Origin: Phymatolithon calcareum
Taxonomy: Eukaryota; Rhodophyta; Florideophyceae; Hapalidiales
Direction: 5' to 3'
Length of the DNA: 64,000 nt
Assembly (NCBI GenBank): GCA_977006965.1
Contig: OZ345370.1
Location: 2,294,001-2,358,000 of the forward strand
The notes beneath the pieces are model-generated. The model saw only the letters and a list, made by a program, of their open reading frames with translations, was not told where the DNA came from and made no database searches. The stretch's first letter is position 1. Each line of letters starts with the position of its first letter. The position numbers were made by a program, and so were the translations under genes. Positions 63,446 to 64,000 of this stretch are shown here, piece by piece.

Positions 63446-64000
63446 TCACATGCGGAGGAAACGAGACACATTTGCCGAGACGATCCAGACGGCACCCCGG
63501 CATATGTCAAAGTACACCGCGATTCTGTTTGCCAACGACGTTCAACTGCAAGCGATAAACTCCGACGGAATGCAATGGCTGCTCGATACGGCGACGCGAA
63601 GGGCCAGGGAGAACGGCATGACTTGGAACACAAAGAAGGGAAAAAGCGAAGTCTTCATCTATCCCGGTCTAGTCAAGCGAAAATTCCAGCTAGCAGGGGC
63701 CTGGCTCGATGAAATAAAATGGCTGGAATACCTTGGTACGACCTTTAACAATACGGGTGTCACAAAACACGCCACGCTGAGACGAATCTCAAAAGCGAAG
63801 GGAAGTATCCTCGGTCTTCGAGATACTGGAATGAATGCCAAGGGACAAGACACAATGAAGAACTTAACGATCTAAAAGATGCTCGTGCAATCTCGGTGGG
63901 AGTACGCCGTGCACCTCACCCCGTGGACGAGATCCGTCCAAGTCCAAATCAACCAGGCACTGCGTGTTTCGCACTTGCAATAATGAATCTCACGAAGCGC
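63446..64000 (+). pseudogene. non-LTR (LINE-type) reverse transcriptase fragment
   Basis: Frame with YTAILFANDVQLQAIN, in which the F-A-N-D replaces the Y/F-A-D-D catalytic box, GMQWLLDTATRRARENGMTW and NTKKGKSEV as in the RT palm of non-LTR elements, then WLEYLGTTFNNTG (the usual Y-L-G block). A TAA at 63873 interrupts it, but the same frame continues with WEYAVHLTPWTRSVQVQINQ towards the window edge. The lost catalytic Asp and the stop make it non-functional. The N-terminal part is missing or replaced by piggyBac sequence. Confidence 0.75.

Overview
Organism. This is nuclear DNA of a eukaryote with few introns. One gene here has a clear spliceosomal intron (106 bp, GT..AG); the other genes read through uninterrupted. 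The host genes are a cytosolic-type phosphoglucomutase, a plant/AGPAT3-5-type lysophosphatidic acid acyltransferase and a TLS1/C9orf78-type spliceosome protein. With copia and chromodomain-gypsy retrotransposons, compact genes separated by transposon-rich DNA, and near-neutral GC, the picture fits a red alga of the Chondrus (florideophyte) type. That taxon is an inference, not a proof. Layout 1-34 kb. A degenerate tandem array of about 4 kb units fills this part. Each complete unit carries a plus-strand TLS1-like gene ('B') facing a minus-strand gene ('A') for a membrane protein of about 480-507 aa with three predicted TM segments and a glycosylatable, four-cysteine ectodomain. Seven A copies are visible: A1-A4 and A6 are open, A5 is broken by insertions, A7 is a deletion relic. 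Of five B copies only B5 (31047-31934) is intact; B1-B4 are pseudogenes. Transposons have landed in the array and can be delimited to the base by comparing sister units: a hAT element (8-bp TSD), a pogo/Tigger deletion derivative (TA TSD), a gypsy LTR element inside A5 (5-bp TSD) whose left LTR itself holds a 1.2-kb TIR element (3-bp TSD), a 531-bp A-tailed retroposed insertion (13-bp duplication), and a 118-bp AT-rich insertion (5-bp duplication). Layout 35-38.3 kb. This is a quiet island with a convergent pair of housekeeping genes: phosphoglucomutase (+) and LPAAT (-). Layout 39-52.4 kb. A copia element (614-bp LTRs, AAAAT TSD) is nested-invaded twice: by an intact, very young chromodomain gypsy element (387-bp LTRs differing at one base, 1726-codon gag-pol) inside gag, and by a piggyBac deletion derivative between integrase and RT. 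Layout 52.5-64 kb. There are three more copies of the same piggyBac derivative, a single-copy distant relative of the A membrane proteins (55881-57389), a pogo/Tigger transposase relic, and a non-LTR reverse-transcriptase relic at the right edge. Most striking unexplained signal. The array contains many short perfect palindromes (up to 40 bp) where the sister copy has only one arm. This points to local inverted duplication as a recurrent mutation in this genome.
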